Made by a program: the position numbers and the translations under genes
From: CAVVFX01 sp963747535
GTDB taxonomy: Bacteria; Acidobacteriota; Terriglobia; Bryobacterales; Bryobacteraceae
Assembly (NCBI GenBank): GCA_963747535.1
Contig: CAVVFX010000006.1
Span: 1,364,001-1,428,000 of the forward strand
Reading direction: 5' to 3'
DNA: 64,000 bases
The notes under the pieces: generated by a model
Told to the model about the DNA's origin: nothing
Databases searched by the model: none
The model's input: the letters and a program-made list of their open reading frames with translations, nothing else
Part shown: piece after piece, positions 27,481 to 35,291 of the stretch
Position numbering within the stretch: position 1 is the stretch's first letter
Layout of the letters: the number at the start of each line of letters is the position of its first letter

Positions 27481-27669
27481 ATGTTTCGAACACCAGGGGA
27501 CATGCATGAAAAGTTAAAGATCGCTGACCCGATCATCGGCTCAGTATCTTCGGATGGCGCTGTAGCGTTCGGGAACTTCGCGGTCCGCGAGACACTACAC
27601 AGCTATCCGGGTTCAGGTGTAGCGGACTACGAGGTCCGGCGAAACGCTAGGCAGGTCAGCTTGACATGA
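27481..27669 (+). CDS. Small protein of unknown function, translationally coupled to the sigma-54 activator
   Basis: A 62-residue open frame preceded by a strong Shine-Dalgarno AGGAGGTGA at 27471-27479, although the spacing to the ATG at 27481 is short. An internal ATG at 27502 (MHEKLKIADPII) would be spaced too far from it. The stop overlaps the start of the next gene as ATGA. There is no membrane helix or known motif. The excellent ribosome site and the coupling suggest it is either a real small protein or a translated leader that sets expression of the activator. Confidence 0.55.
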   Translation: MFRTPGDMHEKLKIADPIIGSVSSDGAVAFGNFAVRETLHSYPGSGVADYEVRRNARQVSLT

Positions 27670-29060
27670 TTCGCCTCGTTGTCCATTCCAGAGATCCACG
27701 ATTACATCCCGTGTTTTCGGCGGCACTGCAGCCGGAATTTGATGTTAAAGTAGAGCCCGACCCTGAACGTGTGAAGGATCTGGCGTTTTCGTCGCAGGCC
27801 GAGGTGCTGATTCTCGACTTAGATTCGGATTACTCCGATCTGAAGGAACACTTACGGCTCTTTGACGCGATTGAGACCTGCGGAGTACCGATTGTCGTGA
27901 TGTACGACGACAAGACACGGTCGACGGCATTAGAGTTGATGCAACGCTCCGCTTGCGATTGTTTTCGCAAGCCACCGTCGCTGGTTGAATTGAGAGTTAT
28001 TCTTCGCCGTACGTACGAGCACGCCTGCCTCAAGAGAGAGTTGAGTGCCATGCGGGAGATGGCCCGGGCCGAGCCGTCGTGCGACCGCCTGATCGGTTCG
28101 GGCTCGCTATCCCAGGGAGTTTATGAGCTCATCCGGCGTGTTTCCAATCTGGACGCGTTCATTCTGATTACGGGTGAGAGCGGCACCGGCAAGGAACTGG
28201 TCGCCAGAGCCATTCACAATCTCAGCCGCAGGTCCACGGCTCCCTTTGTCGCAGTATCTTGTGGCGCCATCCCCGAGACCCTTTTGGAAGCCGAACTGTT
28301 CGGACACGAGAAGGGCGCGTACACCGGTACGATCGGTTCGCGGGAGGGTTACTTCGAACAGGCAGGGAAAGGGACGTTGTTCCTTGACGAAATCGGAGAG
28401 CTGAGTCTGCACGCCCAGGTGAAGCTGTTGCGCGTTTTGCAACAGAGGGAGTTCAGTAAGCTGGGCAGCAGCAGGGTTATCCCGATGAAAGCCCGCGTTT
28501 TATTTGCGACGCATCGGAACCTTGCGCAGATGGTGGAGGAAGGTAAGTTTCGCAGCGATCTCTACTTCCGAGTCAACGTGATGCAGATCCGGGTTCCGTC
28601 CCTGCGGCAACGACCCGAGGAAATTCCGCATCTCGCCAACCATTTCCTGGAGAAGTACTCTACGGAATACGGGAAAACGGTCAACCATATTCATCCCACG
28701 GCCATGTCTCGGCTGATGGACTATGATTGGCCCGGAAACATCCGCGAACTTGAGAACGCGATCGCCCGCGCAGTGATCCTCACGCAGGGAGATTGCATCG
28801 TACCGCAGGATCTGCCTGACAGCTTGTGCCCCGAGGAAGAGGTAGTTTGCCTGGAAGAGCCGATTCCTGTTCTCAACTCCTTTGAAGAACAGATGCGCGA
28901 ATACAAGATCAAGCTGGCGAATCGGGCGATCCTGGAATGCAACGGGAACAAGACGCTGGCTGCACGGAGTCTGCGTATTTCGCGAGCTTATCTCCATCGG
29001 CTCCTTCGCGGTGGCCCCGACGATGGCGGGCGGGTTACGGATGAATTCAACGTCGCCTGA
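27666..29060 (+). CDS. Sigma-54-dependent transcriptional activator, NtrC type
   Basis: 464 residues. Residues 1-115 form a receiver-like domain with LILDLDSD (Asp51 or Asp53) and Lys102 in FRKPPS, but only one acidic residue near the N-terminus, so phosphorylation is uncertain. The AAA+ domain at about 140-365 has Walker A GESGTGKE (170-177), Walker B GTLFLDEIGEL and arginine-finger segment FRSDLYFRVNV. The sigma-54 contact loop reads GAYTGT (217-222) instead of GAFTGA. The C-terminal Fis-type helix-turn-helix is NGNKTLAARSLRISRAYLHR. It has no sensor kinase beside it. Divergent from the JAMM-PilZ gene, its likely but unproven target. Confidence 0.9.
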   Translation: MIRLVVHSRDPRLHPVFSAALQPEFDVKVEPDPERVKDLAFSSQAEVLILDLDSDYSDLKEHLRLFDAIETCGVPIVVMYDDKTRSTALELMQRSACDCFRKPPSLVELRVILRRTYEHACLKRELSAMREMARAEPSCDRLIGSGSLSQGVYELIRRVSNLDAFILITGESGTGKELVARAIHNLSRRSTAPFVAVSCGAIPETLLEAELFGHEKGAYTGTIGSREGYFEQAGKGTLFLDEIGELSLHAQVKLLRVLQQREFSKLGSSRVIPMKARVLFATHRNLAQMVEEGKFRSDLYFRVNVMQIRVPSLRQRPEEIPHLANHFLEKYSTEYGKTVNHIHPTAMSRLMDYDWPGNIRELENAIARAVILTQGDCIVPQDLPDSLCPEEEVVCLEEPIPVLNSFEEQMREYKIKLANRAILECNGNKTLAARSLRISRAYLHRLLRGGPDDGGRVTDEFNVA

Positions 29061-29282
29061 GAGGGACCGTGCGATGCGCGGCCATTTGCCGCACACCGCC
29101 TCGGCGCTGTGAGGCATTGCCGTTCGTAGAGACGCAAAAACCATATAGCCTTCAGCGCAGAAGGCATGATCGGGTAGCCGCGCGCGCATACGACGCCGGC
29201 TTTTTGGGGCGAAACCGTGTCGAGGGCGCGTCGGGGGTGCGATCCGATACTCTGCTAGAATCGGTTCCGGGAGATGCGCCAG

Positions 29283-30056
29283 ATGAAGGTCGTGATCCTC
29301 TGCGGAGGACTGGGCACGCGTTTGCGTGAGGAGACGGAGTTTCGCCCGAAGCCGATGCTGGAAGTGGGTGGCCGTCCCATCCTCTGGCACATCATGAAAA
29401 CCTACGCCCACTACGGCTACCGCGATTTCGTCTTGTGCCTGGGCTACAAGGGTTTTGCCATCAAAGAATACTTCCTTAACTACGAGGCGATGAACAACGA
29501 TTTCACCGTCTGTCTAGGCGAGCCGTCACAGCTTTTTTATCATGGCCGCCATGCCGAGCAGGACTTCCGCGTAACCCTCGCTGATACCGGCCTCGATTGC
29601 ATGACTGGAGGGCGGGTCAAGAAGGTGGAGAAGCATGTTGACGGCGATACGTTCCTGCTCACTTACGGGGATGGTGTTTCCGATGTGGATATCACCAGGC
29701 TGATTGCCTTCCACCGCTCACACAGTAAACTGGCGACCGTTACGTCCGTGGCGCCGCTGTCGCGCTTCGGTATTCTCGAAACCCAGGGCAACCAGGTGCT
29801 GCGGTTCGCGGAAAAGCCTAAGACCGACTCATGGATCAGCGCCGGGTATTTCGTCCTGAACCGCAAGGTTTTCGACTACCTGGGCGGCGACGAATGCATT
29901 TTCGAAAGGGAACCCCTCGAGCGCCTGGCCGCAGAAGGCCAGCTGATGACTTATCCGCACGAAGGGTTCTTCTACGCCATGGACACCTACCGCGACTACC
30001 AGCATCTGAACGATCTGTGGAACCGCAACGCAACGCCTTGGAAGGTCTGGGAGTGA
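29283..30056 (+). CDS. rfbF: Glucose-1-phosphate cytidylyltransferase
   Basis: A 257-residue nucleotidyltransferase that makes CDP-glucose from glucose-1-phosphate and CTP, the first step to CDP-3,6-dideoxyhexoses. Signature MKVVILCGGLGTRLREET with KPMLEVGGRPILWHIM, then LLTYGDGVSDVDI and FAEKPKTDSWISAGYFV. An ATG at 29274 is also in frame, but GGGAG at 29269-29273 touches it and is correctly spaced for the ATG at 29283. The stop overlaps the next gene as GTGA. It begins the plus-strand sugar operon. Confidence 0.93.
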   Translation: MKVVILCGGLGTRLREETEFRPKPMLEVGGRPILWHIMKTYAHYGYRDFVLCLGYKGFAIKEYFLNYEAMNNDFTVCLGEPSQLFYHGRHAEQDFRVTLADTGLDCMTGGRVKKVEKHVDGDTFLLTYGDGVSDVDITRLIAFHRSHSKLATVTSVAPLSRFGILETQGNQVLRFAEKPKTDSWISAGYFVLNRKVFDYLGGDECIFEREPLERLAAEGQLMTYPHEGFFYAMDTYRDYQHLNDLWNRNATPWKVWE

Positions 30057-31036
30057 CGGCAGGTTTCTGGACCGACCGTTCGGTGCTCATCACGGGCGCC
30101 ACAGGTCTGGTCGGCTCCTGGTTGACGCGACGGCTGGTGGAGTCTCACGCCGATGTGGTGTGCCTGATTCGCGATTGGGTACCGCAAAGCGAACTGGTGC
30201 GCACTCATACTATCGAACAGGTCAAGGTGGTTCGCGGCGATGTGCGCGATCGCGAACTGCTGGAGCGTACGATCGGCGAGTATGAGGTGCAGGTGGTGAT
30301 GCATCTCGCGGCCCAGACCATTGTCGGCATTGCCAACCGGAACCCGATCTCCACGTTCGAGAGCAACATCCAGGGCACGTGGAATCTACTGGAGGCTTGC
30401 CGTCGCTCCCCATCGATGAAGGCGATCGTGGTAGCTTCGTCAGACAAGGCTTACGGCGACCAGGAGGTCCTGCCGTATTCCGAGGAGACACCGCTGGCAG
30501 GCCAGCATCCGTATGATGTCAGCAAGTCCTGCGCCGATCTGATCGCCGGCGCCTATGCCAAGTCCTACGGGCTCCCGGTCGTCATCACGCGTTGCGGCAA
30601 CTTCTACGGTGGAGGCGATCTCAACTGGAACCGTATTGTCTCCGGCACCATCCGCTCTTTGTTCCGCGGCCAGGCGCCGGTCATCCGCTCAGACGGGCTG
30701 TTCGTGCGCGACTATTTCTACGTGGAAGACGGAGCGGCCGCCTACGCGATGCTGGCTGAGCGGCTGGTGGAGGATCCGGCACTGCGCGGAAACGCTTTCA
30801 ACTTCTCCAACGAAATACAGATCACGGTATTGGACCTGGTGCAGCGCATTTCCCGACTGATGGATAGGAAGCTCGATCCGGTGGTGCTCAACCAGGCCAC
30901 CAACGAAATTCGCCACCAGTATCTTAGCGCGGAAAAGGCGCGCCGCATGCTTGGCTGGGCTCCCCTGTTTACGCTCGATCAGGGGTTAAAGGCCACCGTT
31001 CAATGGTACGAAAGGTTCTTACAGAATGAACGCTGA
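30053..31036 (+). CDS. rfbG: CDP-glucose 4,6-dehydratase
   Basis: A 327-residue extended SDR that converts CDP-glucose to CDP-4-keto-6-deoxyglucose. NAD-binding GATGLVGSWL, the active-site segment ASSDKAYGDQ and YDVSKSCADL (YxxxK) are intact. The start is the GTG at 30053, overlapping the rfbF stop by four bases. The frame is open further upstream inside rfbF, but that part has no similarity. The stop is overlapped by the rfbH start by 11 bases, so rfbF, rfbG and rfbH are tightly coupled. Confidence 0.92.
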   Translation: MTAGFWTDRSVLITGATGLVGSWLTRRLVESHADVVCLIRDWVPQSELVRTHTIEQVKVVRGDVRDRELLERTIGEYEVQVVMHLAAQTIVGIANRNPISTFESNIQGTWNLLEACRRSPSMKAIVVASSDKAYGDQEVLPYSEETPLAGQHPYDVSKSCADLIAGAYAKSYGLPVVITRCGNFYGGGDLNWNRIVSGTIRSLFRGQAPVIRSDGLFVRDYFYVEDGAAAYAMLAERLVEDPALRGNAFNFSNEIQITVLDLVQRISRLMDRKLDPVVLNQATNEIRHQYLSAEKARRMLGWAPLFTLDQGLKATVQWYERFLQNER

Positions 31037-32348
31037 AGCGCAGCTGATTCGCGCCCAGATCCTGGAGCTGGTGGGGAAGTATCAGGAACTGGAGTTTGCG
31101 CCCCGGCCATTTGAGCCGGGTCAGACGCCCATACCGTTTGCGGGCCGGGTATTCGATGCGGAAGAGTTGAAGCTGCTGGTGGATTCCGCCCTCGATTTCT
31201 GGCTCACGACAGGCCGCTTCGCCCAGGCTTTCGAGAAGCAGTTTGCGCGTTTTATGGGAGTGCGAGCGGCGATTCTGGTGAATTCCGGTTCTTCCGCCAA
31301 TCTGCTCGCACTCACCTGCCTCACCTCGCCGAAGCTCGGCGACCGGCGGCTCCAGCCCGGTGATGAAGTGATCACGGTCGCCACCGGCTTTCCGACCACT
31401 GTCAACCCGATCGTGCAGAATAGACTGGTGCCCGTCTTCGTGGATGTGCACGTGCCGACGTACAATATCGACGCCAGCATGCTGGAGGCTGCGCGGTCTC
31501 CCCGGACGCGGGCCATCATGCTGGCCCATACGCTCGGCAACCCGTTCGATCTGGATGCGGTGATGAGCTTCGCCAGGAAGCATGATCTGTGGCTGATCGA
31601 GGATACGTGCGACGCTGTGGGCGCCACCTACAGAGGGCAGAAAGTGGGAACATTCGGCGACCTGGGGACGGTCAGCTTCTATCCGGCACACCATATGACG
31701 ATGGGTGAGGGCGGAGCTGTCCTCACCGACAAGCCGATGCTGAGAACGCTGGTCGAATCTTTCCGCGACTGGGGGCGCGATTGCTGGTGCGAGCCCGGCA
31801 AAGACAACACCTGTGGCAAGCGCTTCGATTGGCAACTCGGCGAACTACCCTGCGGCTACGACCACAAGTACACCTATTCTCACATCGGCTACAATCTGAA
31901 ACTCACCGATATGCAGGCTGCGGTGGGCGTGGCGCAGATGCAGAAGCTTCCCGGCTTCATTGCCGCGCGCCGCCGCAATTTCGAGCTGCTGCGCGAGGGT
32001 CTGGCGGGCTGCGAGGATGTTTACATCCTCCCGGAGGCGACGCCGAACTCCGAGCCGAGCTGGTTTGGCTTCCCCATTGCGGTCCGGCCCGACGCGCCAT
32101 TTACCCGTGAGGACATGGTGCGGCACCTCGAAGGGCGTAAGGTCGCGACGCGGCTGCTGTTCGGCGGCAATCTCCTCCGCCAGCCCGCTTACCAGAATGT
32201 GCCGCATCGTAAGATCGGGGATCTGCAGAATGCCGATTTTGTGATGAATCGGGTTTTTTGGGTGGGCGTGTATCCCGGGTTGCGGCAAGAACACATCGAG
32301 TACATGGTGGAGAGTCTCTGCGCTTATCCCGTTCCGGCAGGATTGTAG
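31026..32348 (+). CDS. rfbH: CDP-6-deoxy-L-threo-D-glycero-4-hexulose-3-dehydrase (E1)
   Basis: A 440-residue PMP-dependent, iron-sulfur dehydrase of the aminotransferase fold that removes the C3 hydroxyl of CDP-4-keto-6-deoxyglucose. The usual PLP lysine is replaced by histidine in FYPAHHMTMGEGGAV, as in E1/AscC. The [2Fe-2S] cysteines lie in RDCWCEPGKDNTCGKRF and GELPCGYDHKYTYS. Length and motifs are normal. The reductase partner (E3, RfbI/AscD type) is not visible in this window, so electrons must come from elsewhere. Confidence 0.93.
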   Translation: MNAEAQLIRAQILELVGKYQELEFAPRPFEPGQTPIPFAGRVFDAEELKLLVDSALDFWLTTGRFAQAFEKQFARFMGVRAAILVNSGSSANLLALTCLTSPKLGDRRLQPGDEVITVATGFPTTVNPIVQNRLVPVFVDVHVPTYNIDASMLEAARSPRTRAIMLAHTLGNPFDLDAVMSFARKHDLWLIEDTCDAVGATYRGQKVGTFGDLGTVSFYPAHHMTMGEGGAVLTDKPMLRTLVESFRDWGRDCWCEPGKDNTCGKRFDWQLGELPCGYDHKYTYSHIGYNLKLTDMQAAVGVAQMQKLPGFIAARRRNFELLREGLAGCEDVYILPEATPNSEPSWFGFPIAVRPDAPFTREDMVRHLEGRKVATRLLFGGNLLRQPAYQNVPHRKIGDLQNADFVMNRVFWVGVYPGLRQEHIEYMVESLCAYPVPAGL

Positions 32349-32668
32349 TTTGGAGCGTCTCACGTCGACGCATGCCAAAGGTCTACTCCGTATCGCGGCA
32401 CGCCGCAAAAACGGCTGCTGCTCAGCCGGAAAGGTCACATAAGACGATGGTCTGTCCTAGGGCAGGCCAAGGGCCTACTCCACGGAATTCTTCGCGGGCC
32501 GCACATCTGGAAAGTTTCGGATCTGCTCGAGGGCTGAGGCCGCCAGGAGCCTGCGTTTTGCGAAAGGCCACAATCTCTGTTAGATTGAGAGGTTTGTGGA
32601 GCAACCGGCATACACGCGCGGCAACGCCAAAGAAGCTATGAAATTCATGCCGGTCTGCCGCTGAGATT
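32349..32668. repeat. 320-base gap holding composite dispersed repeat, copy 5
   Basis: From about 32395 to 32495: GGCACGCCGCAAAAACGGC, then GGCTGCTGCTCAGCCGG, GGTCACATAAGACGATGG and finally GGCAGGCCAAGGGCCTACTC with CCACGGAATTCTTCGC. The hairpin arms are partly degenerate here (GGTCA/TGGTC). The rest of the gap (32496-32668) shows no gene and contains only leader sequence for the next one. Confidence 0.65.
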
Positions 32669-33730
32669 GTGGGGGACGCTGCGAGTTCTTCCGCCCAAAC
32701 ACACACGCGCAACCCGCTCGCCTCCGACCTGGAGTTTATCCTGGAACGCTCGCGCGATCTCTGGGAGGAGGTCCGCGGACAGCGCATTTTCATTACCGGC
32801 GGCACAGGTTTTTTCGGCTGCTGGTTGTTGGAAAGCTTTTGCTGGATCAATCGCCGTTTGTCGCTCGGAGCGACGGCAATGGTGCTCAGCCGGAGTGCCA
32901 AGGCGTTTGCCGCCAAGGCGCCGCACCTCGCCGAGGATCCTGCCGTCCAGTTTCATGCCGGCGATGTACGTTCTTTCGATTATCCCGACGGTAGCTTCTC
33001 GCATATTGTTCACGCTGCCACGACGTCCAGCGCCCAGGTAGATCCCCTCGTGATGCTCGACACGATCGTCCAGGGGACGCGGCGCACTCTCGATTTTGCG
33101 CGGGAGCGGGGAGGGCGTAAGTTTCTCCTGACGAGTTCCGGGGCTGTGTACGGGTCTCAGCCGCCGGAAATGACGCATGTCTCCGAGACGTTTCCGGGTG
33201 GTCCCGATTCGATGAACCCCGGGGCGGCCTATGCAGAGGGCAAACGCGTCGCGGAACTCCTCTGCGCTTTATATCATCAGCTCTACGGAATCGAGGCCAA
33301 GATCGCGCGCTGTTTTGCGTTCGTGGGTCCCTACCTTCCGGTGGACGCCCACTTCGCGATTGGGAACTTTGTGCGTGATGCCCTGGCGGGAGGCCCTATT
33401 ATTGTAAGCGGCGACGGGACGCCATATCGCTCGTACTTGTACGCTTCGGATCTTATGGTCTGGCTGTGGACGATTCTCTTCGCGGGGGCTGCCTGCCGTC
33501 CGTATAACGTCGGTTCGGAAGACGACCGCGATATTAAGAGCGTCGCTGAGACGGTCGCCCGTTCGGTCAATCCGCCGACGGAGGTCAGGATCATGACGCC
33601 TCTGTCGAACTCGCCGCCGCTTCGCTATGTACCTGCAACCGGAAGGGCGCAGACCGAATTGGGATTGCGGGAGGAGACCAGCCTCGAGTCCGCTCTTTCG
33701 CGATGGGTTGAAGTTTGCAAAAAGATTTAG
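32669..33730 (+). CDS. NAD-dependent epimerase/dehydratase (extended SDR)
   Basis: A 353-residue extended SDR acting on a nucleotide sugar. NAD motif GGTGFFGCW, active-site TSSGAVYGSQ, catalytic YAEGKRVAE (YxxxK) and substrate-region RSYLYASDLMVWLW. Coming after rfbFGH, it could be the CDP-sugar 4-reductase or epimerase that finishes a 3,6-dideoxyhexose, comparable to RfbJ, RfbS or YerF, but sequence alone does not decide. The start is a GTG at 32669 without a clear ribosome site, and a later start cannot be excluded. It is separated from rfbH by a repeat. Confidence 0.8.
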   Translation: MGDAASSSAQTHTRNPLASDLEFILERSRDLWEEVRGQRIFITGGTGFFGCWLLESFCWINRRLSLGATAMVLSRSAKAFAAKAPHLAEDPAVQFHAGDVRSFDYPDGSFSHIVHAATTSSAQVDPLVMLDTIVQGTRRTLDFARERGGRKFLLTSSGAVYGSQPPEMTHVSETFPGGPDSMNPGAAYAEGKRVAELLCALYHQLYGIEAKIARCFAFVGPYLPVDAHFAIGNFVRDALAGGPIIVSGDGTPYRSYLYASDLMVWLWTILFAGAACRPYNVGSEDDRDIKSVAETVARSVNPPTEVRIMTPLSNSPPLRYVPATGRAQTELGLREETSLESALSRWVEVCKKI

Positions 33731-33893
33731 CTGAACAGGCCGGTTGCCGCTGGTGGCGGGCCAGTCGCTAACCGCGGGGCTGGGAGTGCAGTCAGTGGAG
33801 AGACTATACCCGTTGGTATGTAGTGCTACGGACTGCAGCAGTTGGTAGACTAGCGGGAGACCGAATGTAACGGAGCATTTGAAGGGAAACCCG

Positions 33894-34799
33894 ATGGAAA
33901 CGCAGAACAATGGTCACCCGGCCGACCCATTCGTCAAGATAGGAAAGCGGCAGGTGGGCGATGGGCACCCCTGTTACATAATTGCCGAAATTGGAATCAA
34001 TCACAACGGCGATATCGATATCGCCAAGCGCTTGATCAGCGTGGCAGTCGCGGCAGGATGTGACGCCGTGAAGTTTCAAAAGCGCACGGTAGAGGTGGTG
34101 TACACGGCCGAGGAACTCGCGAAGCCCCGTGAAAGTCCGTACGGTATGACTAACGGTGATCTCAAACACGCCCTGGAATTCGGCGTGGGTGAGTACCGCG
34201 AAATCGATGCATATTGTAAGGCCGTCAAGATGCCGTGGTTCGCCTCCTGCTGGGATGAGGCGTCGGTCGACCTGATCAACCAGTTCGATGTTCCATGCTT
34301 CAAAATCGCCTCCGCGTCGCTCACTGACGACAACCTGCTGCGCTATACGCGCGCCACGGGCAAGCCGCTGATCGCCTCCACCGGAATGAGCACGATTGCC
34401 GAAATCGACCATGCATTGGAAGTGATGGGGCGCGAAGACCTGGTCCTCCTGCATACGTGCAGCACCTATCCCTCGCAATACAACGAGCTCAACCTCAGGG
34501 TGATCGCGGTCCTTAAGGAACGTTACGGACTCCCGGTGGGTTACTCCGGTCACGAGACGGGAATCCCGAGCACAGTGGCCGCCGTCGCACTGGGTGCGTG
34601 CTGCGTAGAACGGCACATCACCCTGGACCGCGCCATGTGGGGAAGCGATCAGGCAGCATCCCTGGAGCCCAATGGAATCTCGCGCGTGGTGCGCGACATC
34701 CGGCTCATCGAACAATCGCTGGGGGATGGTATCAAGCGCGTTTACCCAAGCGAGGTTTCGATCATCAAGAAGCTCCGCCGGGTGGGAGCATCCGCCTAG
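33894..34799 (+). CDS. NeuB-family nonulosonate (sialic acid-like) synthase, short form
   Basis: A 301-residue TIM-barrel synthase that condenses phosphoenolpyruvate with a hexosamine-type aldehyde. Landmarks are IIAEIGINHNGD, AVKFQKRTVE, KIASASLTDDNLLRY, PLIASTGMSTIAEI, LLHTCSTYP and YSGHETGIPSTVAAVALGA. The usual C-terminal antifreeze-like (SAF) domain is absent, since the chain stops after the barrel. GAAGGG at 33881-33886 supports the ATG at 33894. The stop codon abuts the start of the phosphatase gene with no spacing, so the two steps are probably successive. No CMP-sugar transferase is visible in the window. Confidence 0.88.
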   Translation: METQNNGHPADPFVKIGKRQVGDGHPCYIIAEIGINHNGDIDIAKRLISVAVAAGCDAVKFQKRTVEVVYTAEELAKPRESPYGMTNGDLKHALEFGVGEYREIDAYCKAVKMPWFASCWDEASVDLINQFDVPCFKIASASLTDDNLLRYTRATGKPLIASTGMSTIAEIDHALEVMGREDLVLLHTCSTYPSQYNELNLRVIAVLKERYGLPVGYSGHETGIPSTVAAVALGACCVERHITLDRAMWGSDQAASLEPNGISRVVRDIRLIEQSLGDGIKRVYPSEVSIIKKLRRVGASA

Positions 34800-35288
34800 G
34801 TGCGTGACATCAAGGCCATCGCGCTGGACGTGGATGGGGTCCTTACCGATGGCGGCGTCTGGTGGGGACCGAATGGCGAGGAGTGGAAGCGGTTTTCATT
34901 CGCGGACATCATGGGCGTGTCGCTAGCATGTAAAGCCGGACTAGTTGTCACGTTGATATCGGGAGAGGACAGCCCGCTCGTAGAGCGCTTCGCCGTCAAA
35001 ATGAATCTCAAGGATATTACCAAGGGGTGTAAGGATAAAGCGTCTGCGCTGCGCGCCTTCGCCGAGCGCCAGCAACTGATGCTTGAAGAGATATGCTTTA
35101 TGGGTGATGACGTAAACGATCTCGCGGCGATGGAACTGGCCGGTTTAGCGGTCGCGCCCGCAGATGCCCTTTCCGCGGTGCGCAAGCGTGCCGATGTGGT
35201 GACCGAGGCGAAGGGAGGAAACGGTGCTGTTCGGGAACTGGTGGATCTGGTCCTGGAGAAGCGGACTCGCGGCGTGCGGCACAGCTAA
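34800..35288 (+). CDS. HAD-family phosphatase, KdsC-like
   Basis: A 162-residue HAD type-C0 phosphatase like KdsC, which dephosphorylates an eight- or nine-carbon sugar acid phosphate. Motif I is DVDGVLTDGG, motif II is LISGEDS, motif III has TKGCKDK, and motif IV is MGDDVNDLAAM. It starts with a GTG immediately after the NeuB stop. The position suggests it removes phosphate from the NeuB product (inference). Confidence 0.88.
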   Translation: MRDIKAIALDVDGVLTDGGVWWGPNGEEWKRFSFADIMGVSLACKAGLVVTLISGEDSPLVERFAVKMNLKDITKGCKDKASALRAFAERQQLMLEEICFMGDDVNDLAAMELAGLAVAPADALSAVRKRADVVTEAKGGNGAVRELVDLVLEKRTRGVRHS

Positions 35289-35291
35289 CTC

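Noticed and set aside
29831..30052. Upstream extension of the rfbG frame
   Set aside because: It overlaps rfbF in another frame and shows no similarity to a dehydratase. GTG at 30053 gives the correct N-terminus and a GTGA overlap.
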